35,209 bases of DNA from Pontiellaceae bacterium (GTDB lineage Bacteria; Verrucomicrobiota; Kiritimatiellia; Kiritimatiellales; Tichowtungiaceae): the NCBI GenBank assembly GCA_029939835.1, contig JAOZSE010000007.1:1-35209 (forward strand), read 5' to 3'. This document shows, in pieces, positions 14,337 through 23,570 of the stretch. The notes under the pieces were generated by a model that saw only the letters and a program-made list of their open reading frames with translations, ran no database searches and was not told the origin of the DNA. Made by a program: the position numbers and the translations under genes. How positions within the stretch are numbered: position 1 is the stretch's first letter; each line of letters starts with the position of its first letter.

Positions 14337-14702
14337 TCATTCCCCGCAATAAATGCAGCCGGCGGTCCCGGTCTCTTTGATGACAATTTTCGAGAGCAGG
14401 GACAACTGCGGTTTCAGGATGTTCCACAGCCAGACACTCATGTTCTCACTGGTCGGATTTTCCAGCCCCTCAATTTCATTGAGTATCGCGTGATCAAGCT
14501 TCTTCAAAACCGGCTCGCACACGCTGGACAGGTCGCCGAAATCCATAATGAATCCGGTTTTCAGATCAACCGGGCCACGCAGGTGCACCTCGATTTCAAA
14601 GCTGTGTCCATGCATGGCAGAGCATTTATGAGTCGGGGGCACGCCGGTCAGACGATGGGCGGCATCAAAGCGAAACGTTTTATAAATTTCCATCTCAGGC
14701 AT
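14337..14702 (-). CDS. queD: 6-carboxy-5,6,7,8-tetrahydropterin synthase (QueD)
   Basis: This 121-residue PTPS-fold enzyme converts 7,8-dihydroneopterin triphosphate to carboxytetrahydropterin, the first committed queuosine step. Zinc ligands are visible as His16 (DAAHRL) and His31/His33 in CSAMHGHSFE, with the catalytic Cys27 in the same motif. LKTGFIMDFGDL and LDHAILNE are family blocks. I start at ATG 14702 (MPEMEIYKTF) behind GAGGAAG; the track's extra ten residues come from upstream repeat DNA. It lies 44 bp downstream of queC on the same strand. Confidence 0.94.
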   Translation of the reverse strand: MPEMEIYKTFRFDAAHRLTGVPPTHKCSAMHGHSFEIEVHLRGPVDLKTGFIMDFGDLSSVCEPVLKKLDHAILNEIEGLENPTSENMSVWLWNILKPQLSLLSKIVIKETGTAGCIYCGE

Positions 14703-14710
14703 AACTTCCT

Positions 14711-14760
14711 CTTTCGTTTTTAACGAATTCAACGACTTGAACGGTTTTAACGAGTCCCGC
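14711..14760. repeat. Short-period AACG/CGTTnAA repeat
   Basis: TTTTTAACGAATTCAACGACTTGAACGGTTTTAACGAGTCC has 8-9-nt spaced AACG units. The queC TAA stop (14747-14749 on the minus strand) is inside it. Similar sequence lies at 21056-21109. Confidence 0.65.
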
Positions 14761-15493
14761 TTTGCGGGGTGTATTGTCTCGGATCAGTTGCGCCGGCCTC
14801 TTTGAACCCTTTCAGGCGCAAGCGGCAGGAATCGCAGGTGCCGCAGGCCGCGCCGTCCGGTGCCGGATCGTAACAGCTGGACGTTACGCTGTAATCGACA
14901 CCCAGCTCCAGCCCCTTTTGAATAATCTGCGCTTTAGTCAGATGAATAAGCGGAGTGTGGATGGTCAGTTTTTGGTCGCCGATAACAGCGGCCTTGGTGG
15001 CGAGGTTGGCCGCTTTTTCAAAGGCGACAATAAATTCAGGGCGGCAGTCAGGATATCCGCTGTAATCAAGCACGTTGACGCCGATAAAAATGTCAAAACT
15101 TTCCAGTACCTCGGCCCAGGCGAGGGCGTAGGAAAGAAAAATCGTGTTGCGCGCCGGAACATAGGTGGCGGGAATTTCATCCGCTGTGCCCGCTTCTTCC
15201 GTCGCTAAAGCTTCCGCTTTCGCCAAGGCTTCGGTGGACAGGTCGTGCGGTACAGGAATATCGGGATCGGTCAGCGCGGAGCCGCCGAACGTACCGAGGT
15301 CGATGTTGATGATGCGGTGTTCAGCAACACCCTGCGCTTTCGCAATCTGCGTTGCGCAGTCAAGCTCAATGGCATGGCGCTGGCCGTAGCGGAAGGAGAG
15401 GGCATAGCAGTCAAACCCTTCCGCTAGGGCAATTGCCAGCGCGGTGGTGGAATCCAATCCGCCGCTTAACAGTACTACCGCCTTTTTTTTCAT
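14747..15493 (-). CDS. queC: 7-cyano-7-deazaguanine synthase (QueC)
   Basis: The 248-residue protein has the PP-loop [10 protein letters not shown] (residues 10-19), the [10 protein letters not shown] block, and the zinc site near the C-terminus (SSCYDP...[10 protein letters not shown]). It converts CDG to preQ0 with ATP and ammonia. Compared with the E. coli enzyme as I remember it, there are about 16 extra residues ([15 protein letters not shown]) before [10 protein letters not shown]. Their DNA contains GAAGCCTTGGCGAA, which also occurs in the noncoding repeat near 25545, so a repeat-derived insertion is likely. Upstream lies queE, separated by a long composite repeat. Confidence 0.95.
   Translation of the reverse strand: MKKKAVVLLSGGLDSTTALAIALAEGFDCYALSFRYGQRHAIELDCATQIAKAQGVAEHRIINIDLGTFGGSALTDPDIPVPHDLSTEALAKAEALATEEAGTADEIPATYVPARNTIFLSYALAWAEVLESFDIFIGVNVLDYSGYPDCRPEFIVAFEKAANLATKAAVIGDQKLTIHTPLIHLTKAQIIQKGLELGVDYSVTSSCYDPAPDGAACGTCDSCRLRLKGFKEAGATDPRQYTPQSGTR
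15192..15237. repeat. Probable repeat-derived in-frame segment of queC
   Basis: The minus strand reads CCGAAGCCTTGGCGAAAGCGG, sharing about 19 nt with CGAAGCCTTGGCGAAGCGG at 25542. It encodes an alanine/glutamate-rich run absent from typical QueC proteins. Confidence 0.5.
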
Positions 15494-15512
15494 CGTTTCT
15501 CACCGTTCTCAG

Positions 15513-15636
15513 GTAGGGCGCTTTCGCCGAAAGCGCCGCGGACAGCTCGGCGAGCTGTCCCTGCCAACATTCCATCAATCCTGTATTCCACCATCTTGAC
15601 TCGGCGAAGCCTGCGGCGAAGACGGTTCCACTCTAC
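15513..15636. repeat. Long composite GTAG...CTAC element between queC and queE
   Basis: The left part GTAGGGCGCTTTCGCCGAAAGCGCC is the same as at 19291, followed by GGACAGCTCGGCGAGCTGTCC. The right part ends in CTAC at 15633-15636 after GGCGAAGACGG. The terminal CTAC provides the queE TAG stop on the minus strand. Confidence 0.75.
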
Positions 15637-16406
15637 ATCAATCCCATCAGTTTGTGGCACTGCGGAATCACGCGAACGCTGTGACCAAGCGCAACGGCCA
15701 TTTGCGACTGCCACGCAAGAACCTGTTTTGCGGTCGGCACGCGCTCGGTTTTGGAGGCTGCAGTCATCGGCTGCAGAACCACTGCAGCCTGCGTAGCGGA
15801 GTCGCGGATGATTTCCGCGGCCTGGGCCAGATCTTCATCGGCTGTATCGGCGCTAACGACCAGTTTGATGGTGGCGCCGGTTTCTTCAGCTTCAATAATG
15901 TCCAGAAATGTACGATGCATTTCCCATGCGGCTGGCTCGCCAGTGACGCTAGGCAGCTTGATATCCATCAGCACGTGGTCAATCCATTCGACGATTCGGA
16001 CAAAGGGCCCGGGTAAGTCGCCGCTGGTTTCGAGGTGTACCGGCAGGTCGAGCTGTTTGCGCGCTTCCGGCAGGAAGGCGGCCAGAAAGTCCGCCTGCAG
16101 GAGCGGCTCACCACCGGTGATGAACAGGTCGTCGTGGGCATATTCAGGACGGTTCATTTCCGTCAGTAGCGCGAGTAGTGTTTCAACCGTCAACGGATTG
16201 GGAACTGTATTGATCAGACCGCTGCCCGGCTCTTTTTCAATGGCAACGGTTTCGGTACGCTCGATGGGCGTGTCGCAGTAGAGGCAGCTGCGGTGACATC
16301 CGCAAAAGCGCACAAAGAGCTGGCGGCGACCGATATGGATTCCCTCGCCCTGCGCAGAGCTGAATATCTCGCTCACAAAAGCTGTTATTTCGCCTGATTC
16401 CTTCAT
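15633..16406 (-). CDS. queE: 7-carboxy-7-deazaguanine synthase (QueE), radical SAM
   Basis: The 257-residue protein has the radical-SAM cluster motif CHRSCLYC (Cys37, Cys41, Cys44), preceded by the QueE N-terminal FSSAQGEGIHIGRRQLFVRF, and later TGGEPLLQ, HLETSGD and DHVLMDIKLPS. It contracts carboxytetrahydropterin to CDG using SAM and magnesium. I start at ATG 16406 behind GGTGGAG; the track's 15 extra residues have no support. The TAG stop lies in the GTAG end of the composite repeat. The gap to divergent queA is about 70 bp, including an AATAACC-type repeat. Confidence 0.95.
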   Translation of the reverse strand: MKESGEITAFVSEIFSSAQGEGIHIGRRQLFVRFCGCHRSCLYCDTPIERTETVAIEKEPGSGLINTVPNPLTVETLLALLTEMNRPEYAHDDLFITGGEPLLQADFLAAFLPEARKQLDLPVHLETSGDLPGPFVRIVEWIDHVLMDIKLPSVTGEPAAWEMHRTFLDIIEAEETGATIKLVVSADTADEDLAQAAEIIRDSATQAAVVLQPMTAASKTERVPTAKQVLAWQSQMAVALGHSVRVIPQCHKLMGLM

Positions 16407-16437
16407 AAACTCCACCGTTTTGAGTACACCACCAAGC

Positions 16438-16470
16438 AAACCAATAACCAATAACGAATAACTAATAACT
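16438..16470. repeat. AATAACC short-period repeat upstream of queA
   Basis: The sequence contains AAACCAATAACCAATAACGAATA, which is identical to 18746-18768 at the start of queH. It fills the queE-queA divergent gap. Confidence 0.75.
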
Positions 16471-16477
16471 GCTCTTC

Positions 16478-18714
<2,237 letters not shown>

Positions 18715-18739
18715 CCACAAAAAGCGCAAAAGGTTTGGT

Positions 18740-19294
18740 ATGGGGAAACCAATAACCAATAACGAATATCAAATAACTGGCAGGATTCTTCTGCACACCT
18801 GCTGTGCGCCGTGTGCGGCGCCGTCCGCCGAGCCGCTGGTGCTCGCCGGACACGAAGTAGTGCTTTATTTCAGTAATTTCAATATTCATCCTGAAGCCGA
18901 ATATCTCAAACGACTTGAGCACGCACGCCGGTTGGCGGAGAAAATGAATCTGGTCATTGAAGAAGACCAGTACGATCACGCCGAGTGGCTGGAACATATT
19001 CGCGGACTGGAAAATGAGCCGGAAAAGGGAGCGCGCTGCCGTAAATGCTTTGAATTCAGTCTGGCCCGTACAAATCAAATGGCTGAACGGCTCGATATAC
19101 CCGCTTTTGCCACAACGCTCACCCTCAGTCCACACAAGGCGTCACAGATGATTTTTGAAATCGCCGCGCAGTTTCCGCGCTTTGTGCCGATCGATTTTAA
19201 AAAGAAAGGCGGATTCCTGCGCAGCATTGAATTGAGCGAGGAATATGAGCTTTACCGCCAGAACTACTGCGGGTGTGAGTTTTCAAAAAGGTAG
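18740..19294 (+). CDS. queH: Epoxyqueuosine reductase QueH
   Basis: This 184-residue DUF208 protein has HTCCAPCAAP (CCxPC at residues 21-25), HPEAEYLKRLEHAR, CRKCFEFSLARTNQMAE, FATTLTLSPHKASQMI, and YRQNYCGCEFS near the C-terminus. QueH is the non-cobalamin alternative to QueG and makes queuosine from epoxyqueuosine. The ATG at 18740 lies inside an AATAACC-type repeat, which encodes residues 4-12 (PITNNEYQI), so the N-terminus is repeat-derived. The TAG stop is inside the GTAG of the next REPIN-like element. The track start inside tgt is not needed. Confidence 0.93.
   Translation: MGKPITNNEYQITGRILLHTCCAPCAAPSAEPLVLAGHEVVLYFSNFNIHPEAEYLKRLEHARRLAEKMNLVIEEDQYDHAEWLEHIRGLENEPEKGARCRKCFEFSLARTNQMAERLDIPAFATTLTLSPHKASQMIFEIAAQFPRFVPIDFKKKGGFLRSIELSEEYELYRQNYCGCEFSKR
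18746..18778. repeat. AATAACC short-period repeat forming the queH N-terminus
   Basis: A 23-bp exact match to 16438-16460 (AAACCAATAACCAATAACG...). It is translated as part of queH. Confidence 0.75.
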
Positions 19295-19349
19295 GGCGCT
19301 TTCGCCGAAAGCGCCGGGAAGAGCGAACAGCCCGGCGGTCTGTCCCTAC
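19291..19349. repeat. REPIN-like element supplying stop codons to queH and pgl
   Basis: GTAGGGCGCTTTCGCCGAAAGCGCC, then a second hairpin with CAGCCCGGCGGTCTG, then CTAC. The left GTAG holds the queH TAG (19292-19294) and the right CTAC holds the pgl TAG on the minus strand (19346-19348). The element is thus the whole space between the two convergent genes. Confidence 0.92.
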
Positions 19350-20074
19350 CGGATGTTTTGCTCTGTCCAAACTTCGATGTTCGGATGATCACTAAGCGCC
19401 ACGCCGGCGGGAATGGTCTCCGGCTCGTTCAGGAGCGTCTGAATCATCTCTTTTTTCTCTTCGCCAGCAGCGAGAATAATAATCCGTTCCACGCGGTTCA
19501 GCAGGGTGGGTGTAACGCTGATTCGATCCGGCTTTTCCTTTTTTATGACCGGAATCGCCAGCCGGTTGTCGCGGAGTGAGGCATCTTCCATATTAAAAAG
19601 CGAAGCCGTGTGACCGTCGGTACCCAGTCCGAGGAAGCCGAGCGGGATTTTTTCAATCCGGCTTAATTCATCATGAAACGCCTGTGCGGCATCTTTGAGC
19701 GGAAGTTCTGTTTGAACCTTTATAAAGTGAGACGGGGTTGCCACTTCCTTTGGGCGTTGCTTCGCAATAGCGAAGCCTCTCTTCCGTTGGTCGAGTCCAG
19801 CCTGTCCAGACAGGCAGGATGCCTGTCCTACGTTGAATATTGGAAAGATCGTTCCGTAATTGCTGGCTGAATCGCTATCCGGCACATAGCGCTCATCACC
19901 CAGGAAGAGCGTGGCTTCGATGTTTCCGGCTGGAATTTGCCGGTAGATGTCCAGCGGTGTATTGCCGCCCGAAAGCATCAGGCCGCCGGGGCGGGGGAGG
20001 TATTCTGCAAACAGCTCCAGCATAGCGGGATGCAGTGTTTCAGTGTTCGGGAAAGCATGCAGTTTAATGTTCAT
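19346..20074 (-). CDS. pgl: 6-phosphogluconolactonase
   Basis: The 242-residue protein has the sugar-phosphate isomerase-like fold of Pgl/DevB: GLMLSGGNTPLDIYRQI, TLFLGDERYVPDSDSASNYG, and the catalytic region LGFLGLGTDGHTASLF. It hydrolyses 6-phosphogluconolactone in the oxidative pentose phosphate pathway. Residues about 80-112 (FNVGQASCLSGQAGLDQRKRGF...) interrupt the domain after SNYGTIFPIF and are encoded by GTAG-type and GCTTCGC/GCGAAGC hairpins, so they are an in-frame repeat insertion. The stop is supplied by the REPIN-like element shared with queH. No glucose-6-phosphate dehydrogenase gene is nearby. Confidence 0.92.
   Translation of the reverse strand: MNIKLHAFPNTETLHPAMLELFAEYLPRPGGLMLSGGNTPLDIYRQIPAGNIEATLFLGDERYVPDSDSASNYGTIFPIFNVGQASCLSGQAGLDQRKRGFAIAKQRPKEVATPSHFIKVQTELPLKDAAQAFHDELSRIEKIPLGFLGLGTDGHTASLFNMEDASLRDNRLAIPVIKKEKPDRISVTPTLLNRVERIIILAAGEEKKEMIQTLLNEPETIPAGVALSDHPNIEVWTEQNIR
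19740..19831. repeat. Hairpin repeats inserted in frame within pgl
   Basis: On the minus strand GTAGGACAGGCATCCTGCCTG starts at 19831 and continues into CTGGACAGGC. Further in, GCTTCGC-AATA-GCGAAGC forms a perfect 7-bp hairpin. The reading frame is kept throughout. Confidence 0.75.
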
Positions 20075-20094
20075 AGCCTGACAGCATTGTAGAA

Positions 20095-20119
20095 AACGCT
20101 TACCCGCAAGGGAAGCGTT
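20095..20119. repeat. Stable hairpin with GCAA tetraloop between pgl and panD
   Basis: AACGCTTACCCGCAAGGGAAGCGTT forms a 10-bp stem with one bulged A and a GNRA-type GCAA loop. It sits in the divergent promoter region of pgl and panD. It could lie in the pgl leader; the function is unknown. Confidence 0.55.
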
Positions 20120-20202
20120 GCGGATGTAAAGAACTGTATTTTTTCAGTGTATTCTGTGCGTTCTGTGGTACGCTCCCCATCTTTAAAAATCAGGGAAAAG
20201 CT

Positions 20203-20553
20203 ATGACCAGAACAATGCTTAAATCCAAAATTCACATGGCGACGCTGACGGGTACCGAGCTGTACTACACGGGCAGTATCTGTATTGATCAGGATCTGCT
20301 GGACGCGGTTGATATGCTTCCCGGCGAGCAGGTTCAGGTGGTCAATTTGAACAACGGTTCCCGGCTTTTTACTTACACGATTTCCGGCAAGCGCGGTTCA
20401 GGGATAATCGAACTGAACGGTCCGGCCGCCCGGTTGGGAGCTGTCGGCGATAAAGTCATTATCATTTCCTACGCCCAGATGGATGATGCCGAAGCAAAAG
20501 CGAACGAGCCGACGATTATCCATGTGGATGAGCAAAACGCCATCAGGCCCTGA
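20203..20553 (+). CDS. panD: Aspartate 1-decarboxylase proenzyme (PanD)
   Basis: The 116-residue protein contains the self-cleavage site YYTGSICID (Gly24-Ser25), which makes the pyruvoyl cofactor, plus KSKIHMATLT at the start and NGPAARLGAVGDKVIIISYA near the C-terminus. It makes beta-alanine for pantothenate and coenzyme A. AGGGAAAAG upstream fits ATG 20203; a second ATG at 20215 (MLKSKIH) matches the usual family start and cannot be ruled out. No other pantothenate genes are adjacent. Confidence 0.95.
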   Translation: MTRTMLKSKIHMATLTGTELYYTGSICIDQDLLDAVDMLPGEQVQVVNLNNGSRLFTYTISGKRGSGIIELNGPAARLGAVGDKVIIISYAQMDDAEAKANEPTIIHVDEQNAIRP

Positions 20554-20557
20554 TGGA

Positions 20558-20606
20558 TCGTTCAAACGCTTTCGCTCGTTCAAGCCGTTGAAGCTGTTAC
20601 AGTCGT
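20558..20606. repeat. Degenerate CGTTCAAnCG-type repeat between panD and the four-helix gene
   Basis: CGTTCAAACGCTTTCGCTCGTTCAAGCCGTTGAAGC has irregular CGTTnAA units like those at 14711-14760 and 21056-21109. It flanks the four-helix-bundle gene on its 3' side. Confidence 0.45.
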
Positions 20607-21022
20607 GAAAGGGCGGGAATTAACATCATAAGGGCAATTTGGAATCCCGTTTTCCAACCGCTATGCTTTTGTAGATGTTTAATCAGGCCCCAACAGAGCT
20701 GTGCTTCCCGCACACACAGATTGTAAGCCTCTTTGAACTGCTTCTCTTTTATGTATTTTTGATCCAAAGCAAGATACAACATGCTTCGTACTTCACCTGT
20801 CGAGCCTCGGGCTATAAAAAGAAACTTGGCAAAATCTTTATTGCTCCCACGCTCAAATCCTTCAGCAATATTATTCATCACTGAAACCGCAGCGCGCTGC
20901 ATTTGATCTTTTAAACCGTAATCTTTAAAGAAGGAATCCTCTCGAGTATACGCATAAATCAGGTTCGCCAGTTCACGACCTACCTTCCACGCATCCAAAT
21001 CTTCAAACCGTGATACTTTCAT
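20597..21022 (-). CDS. Four-helix-bundle protein (S23/TIGR02436-like)
   Basis: The 141-residue helical protein has the family hallmarks FEDLDAWKVGRELANLIY, DYGLKDQMQRAAVSVMNNIAEGFERGSNKDFAKFLFIARGSTGEVRSMLYLA and a final helical hairpin. Members are encoded in 23S rRNA intervening sequences of some bacteria or stand alone; the related Avd proteins assist diversity-generating retroelements. No rRNA or reverse transcriptase is near, so the role is unknown. The last 20 residues (SGWKTGFQIALMMLIPALSRL) exceed the usual length. AAGGA precedes ATG 21022. Both flanks carry AACG-type short repeats. Confidence 0.88.
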   Translation of the reverse strand: MKVSRFEDLDAWKVGRELANLIYAYTREDSFFKDYGLKDQMQRAAVSVMNNIAEGFERGSNKDFAKFLFIARGSTGEVRSMLYLALDQKYIKEKQFKEAYNLCVREAQLCWGLIKHLQKHSGWKTGFQIALMMLIPALSRL

Positions 21023-21050
21023 AATCCATTCCTTATATTGTTATTTGACA

Positions 21051-21109
21051 CTTTAATGGCTTAAACGATTTTAACGGTTTTAACAAGTCCGTAAGGCCGT
21101 TTTAACGAC
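21051..21109. repeat. Short-period TTTTAACG repeat
   Basis: TTAAACGATTTTAACGGTTTTAACAAGTCC and a further GTTTTAACGACA have 8-9-nt spaced AACG units. TTTTAACGAGTCC at 14744 is a close match. It lies 5' of the four-helix-bundle gene and just before the membrane-spermidine synthase gene. Confidence 0.65.
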
Positions 21110-21139
21110 AACTCCGCCAAGCTTGAAAATCGGTGGCGG

Positions 21140-23293
21140 ATGAGTAAACTTCTCAGCATGAAAATACTGAAATCGTATGGCCCCTTTCCTTTTACTGTAT
21201 TCCTGGGAGCGTTTCTTCTTTTTCAAATTCAGCCGTTGATCGGTAAATACTTCCTGCCCTGGTTTGGCGGGGCACCGTCCGTCTGGATGACCTGCCTGAT
21301 GTTTTTTCAGATTCTGCTGCTGGGTGGTTATACTTATGCTCACCTAGTTCAGCGGCTTACGCCGCGCAGACAGAGTATCATTCACGCCACCCTCCTTGTG
21401 CTGACTCTGCTGGTCGGCGGAATGCTGTGTTTTATCTGGAAATCGCCCATTTTGCCGGATATTTCATGGCGTCCGGAAGGGGTTGATTTTCCGACCTGGC
21501 ACATTCTCCGTCTACTGCTGGTCAGCATCGGCCTTTCCTATTTTCTTCTATCAACCAGCGCTTCACTGCTGCAGGCCTGGTTTCACCGGACGGATTCAGA
21601 AAAATCGCCATACGTTTTTTATGTGGTTTCCAATACCGCTTCTCTGCTGGCGCTTTTAAGCTATCCTTTTTTGGTGGAGCCCCACTTTGCGATAAAAACG
21701 CAGGCACTGCTCTGGAGCGCCGGGTTCGTAGCCTATGTGGTATTGTGCGGATGGTGTTCCTTCAGGGTTTGGAAATTGCCGCACACCCATACTCCCGTAT
21801 CTCACCACTCCCATACTTCACCACTCCCATACTCTAAATTCCGTCCGCTGTTATGGATCAGTCTGGCGTTTTGCGGGGTGCTGGCGCTGATGGCCATCAC
21901 AAACCAGATGACACAGGATGTTCCGCCTGTTCCGTTCCTCTGGATTCTGCCGCTGTCCATCTATCTGCTCAGCTACATCATCGGTTTCATGGAAAAGCAG
22001 AAGAACTGGCAGGATATCTACATCTATATTCTGTTGTGCGCCTTTGGGGCCGCCTGGTACCTGATGAAAGAAGGGCTGGAAATTGAAATCAGGCATCAGA
22101 TCGCGGCTTACAGCTTTATCCTGCTCGCCATCTGTCTCTTCTGTCACAATGCGCTCTACCGAACCAAACCCGATCCGAAACATCTCACCGGCTTCTATCT
22201 CTGCATTTCACTGGGCGGGGCGCTGGGCGGAATGTTTGTCGTCCTGGCGGCACCCTTCCTTTTCAAGGGATACTGGGAATATCAACTGGTGCTCATCCTT
22301 TCCGGTGCTCTGGCGGTCTTCTTCATCTATACGGATGCGGAAACCCGGCGGGTGTTCCGACCCGTTCGGCATGCCTTTCCGCTTCTGCTGATCGGATTTG
22401 CCGTTCTGCTCGGTTCGGGCATCGTCAAACACATGCGCGGCTCGGTTTATATGGAGCGCAACTTCTTCGGCAGTGTCCGGGTGGCCCTCGAATACAACAA
22501 CGGGATCCCGATTTATACTCTTATGCATGGGCAGATCAACCACGGCATGCAGATTGATCATCCGCGGCTCAAACTGCGCCCGACGACGTATTTTACGGCT
22601 GATAGCGGAGTGGGGATGGCGATACTCCTCAAACAGGCTGAAAGTGATTCTTTGCGGGTTGGAGTGCTTGGGCTGGGCATCGGCACCCTGGCGGCCTACG
22701 GACGGGAAGGGGATATCTACCGCCTGTATGAAATTGATCCGGCGGTTATCCGGCTGGCAGAAGAAACTCCGTATTTCAGCTATCTGCGCGATTCCAAAGC
22801 GGAAATTATAACGGTGGCGGGTGACGGACGCATTTCGCTTGAACGGGAGGCGCGGTCAACGCCCGCGCCCACAGACCCTGTAGCTGCGCCCGCTGGGCGC
22901 GGGGGCGGCCTTGTGCCGTTCGACATCCTCGTGCTGGACGCATTCAGCGGCGATTCACCGCCGGCACATCTTCTGACCCTGGAAGCCTTTGCGCTTTATT
23001 TGCAGCATTTGGCCGATGACGGCGTCATTGCCGTTAACATTTCCAACCGCTACCTCGATCTGCTGCCGGTGATTGGACAGGTGCGGAAAACATACGGGCT
23101 GGAGATGGCTTATATCCAAAGTCGAGGGGATCAGAAAATCAGCGCCAATGCCCAGTGGGTTCTGCTCAGCCGGGATAAAAAATTTATGCAGCATCCAGAC
23201 ATTGCCCGCGCCGACTCGTTGCACAAACGATCCGTGCGCAATATCCGGCCTTGGACTGACGATTACAGCAACCTGCTCTCGGTTTTAAAATAA
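21140..23293 (+). CDS. Polytopic membrane protein fused to a spermidine synthase-like domain
   Basis: The 717-residue protein begins with about 12 hydrophobic segments (FTVFLGAFLLFQIQPLIGKYFLPWFGG..., to about residue 430) and ends in a Rossmann methyltransferase-like domain with LRVGVLGLGIGTLAAYG, YEIDPAVIRLAE and DILVLDAFSGDSPPAHLLT. This is the fused MFS/spermidine-synthase architecture, common but of unproven substrate. The catalytic aspartate region (LDAF) is present; polyamine synthesis is not certain. Two repeat-derived in-frame stretches are visible: THTPVSHHSHTSPLPYSK from a 16-bp tandem repeat, and ARSTPAPTDPVAAPAGRGGG from GTAG-type hairpins. The start may be 21140 or ATG 21158. 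Confidence 0.85.
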   Translation: MSKLLSMKILKSYGPFPFTVFLGAFLLFQIQPLIGKYFLPWFGGAPSVWMTCLMFFQILLLGGYTYAHLVQRLTPRRQSIIHATLLVLTLLVGGMLCFIWKSPILPDISWRPEGVDFPTWHILRLLLVSIGLSYFLLSTSASLLQAWFHRTDSEKSPYVFYVVSNTASLLALLSYPFLVEPHFAIKTQALLWSAGFVAYVVLCGWCSFRVWKLPHTHTPVSHHSHTSPLPYSKFRPLLWISLAFCGVLALMAITNQMTQDVPPVPFLWILPLSIYLLSYIIGFMEKQKNWQDIYIYILLCAFGAAWYLMKEGLEIEIRHQIAAYSFILLAICLFCHNALYRTKPDPKHLTGFYLCISLGGALGGMFVVLAAPFLFKGYWEYQLVLILSGALAVFFIYTDAETRRVFRPVRHAFPLLLIGFAVLLGSGIVKHMRGSVYMERNFFGSVRVALEYNNGIPIYTLMHGQINHGMQIDHPRLKLRPTTYFTADSGVGMAILLKQAESDSLRVGVLGLGIGTLAAYGREGDIYRLYEIDPAVIRLAEETPYFSYLRDSKAEIITVAGDGRISLEREARSTPAPTDPVAAPAGRGGGLVPFDILVLDAFSGDSPPAHLLTLEAFALYLQHLADDGVIAVNISNRYLDLLPVIGQVRKTYGLEMAYIQSRGDQKISANAQWVLLSRDKKFMQHPDIARADSLHKRSVRNIRPWTDDYSNLLSVLK
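21783..21838 (+). repeat. 16-bp tandem repeat inside the spermidine synthase-like gene
   Basis: CACCACTCCCATACTT and CACCACTCCCATACTC occur in tandem, preceded by a degenerate unit. They encode a His/Ser/Pro-rich linker between two membrane segments. Confidence 0.8.
22848..22914. repeat. GTAG-type hairpins inserted in the spermidine synthase-like gene
   Basis: GGCGCGG...CCCGCGCC is followed by GTAGCTGCGCCCGCTGGGCG (GTAG at 22880-22883). It encodes an Ala/Pro/Gly-rich segment between the GDGR strand and the DILVLDAF strand. Confidence 0.75.
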
Positions 23294-23376
23294 GAGGATA
23301 CAAACAGAAGGACGCGAAGGGCGCGAAGAAATCAAACTTCGTGATCTTAGAAAAACTGTAGCTGATAGCTTGCTCT

Positions 23377-23426
23377 GGAGGGACAGCGGCCTCGCTGTCC
23401 GTGGTCGCCGAGGCCGACGACCCTCC
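23377..23426. repeat. REPIN-like element, GGAG...CTCC type
   Basis: GGAGGGACAGCGGCCTCGCT(GTCC), then GGTCG...CGACC, then CTCC. It has the same two-hairpin plan as the GTAG copies but with GGAG ends. It lies in the convergent gap after the spermidine synthase-like gene. Confidence 0.78.
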
Positions 23427-23503
23427 AAAAAAATGCGGCTATGACATTTCTTAAAATGCTTGCGATCTTAAGCTTAGGGGGTGTTTGTTCAGAATCCCGA
23501 CAC

Positions 23504-23532
23504 AAAAAAAGCCCCGGAAATCCGGGGCTTTT
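23504..23532 (-). terminator. Rho-independent terminator of PEP-CTERM gene 1 module
   Basis: On the minus strand AAAAGCCCCGGATTTCCGGGGCTTTTTTT gives an 8-bp GC-rich stem followed by seven T. It is 39 bp past the PEP-CTERM stop. The other strand has a shorter T-run, so it may also stop transcription from the spermidine synthase-like gene. Confidence 0.88.
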
Positions 23533-23570
23533 CAGTCGAAACGGTAGGGACGCATCTCCGAGGTGTCCGC

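Noticed and set aside
13145-16477. preQ1 riboswitch upstream of the queuosine genes
   Set aside because: I looked at the leaders of queF, queC, queE and queA and found no preQ1-type pseudoknot pattern; the gaps are short and filled with repeats.
20597-21022. Diversity-generating retroelement, because of the Avd-like four-helix bundle
   Set aside because: No reverse transcriptase, template repeat or variable repeat is in the window. The protein fits the broad S23-like family.
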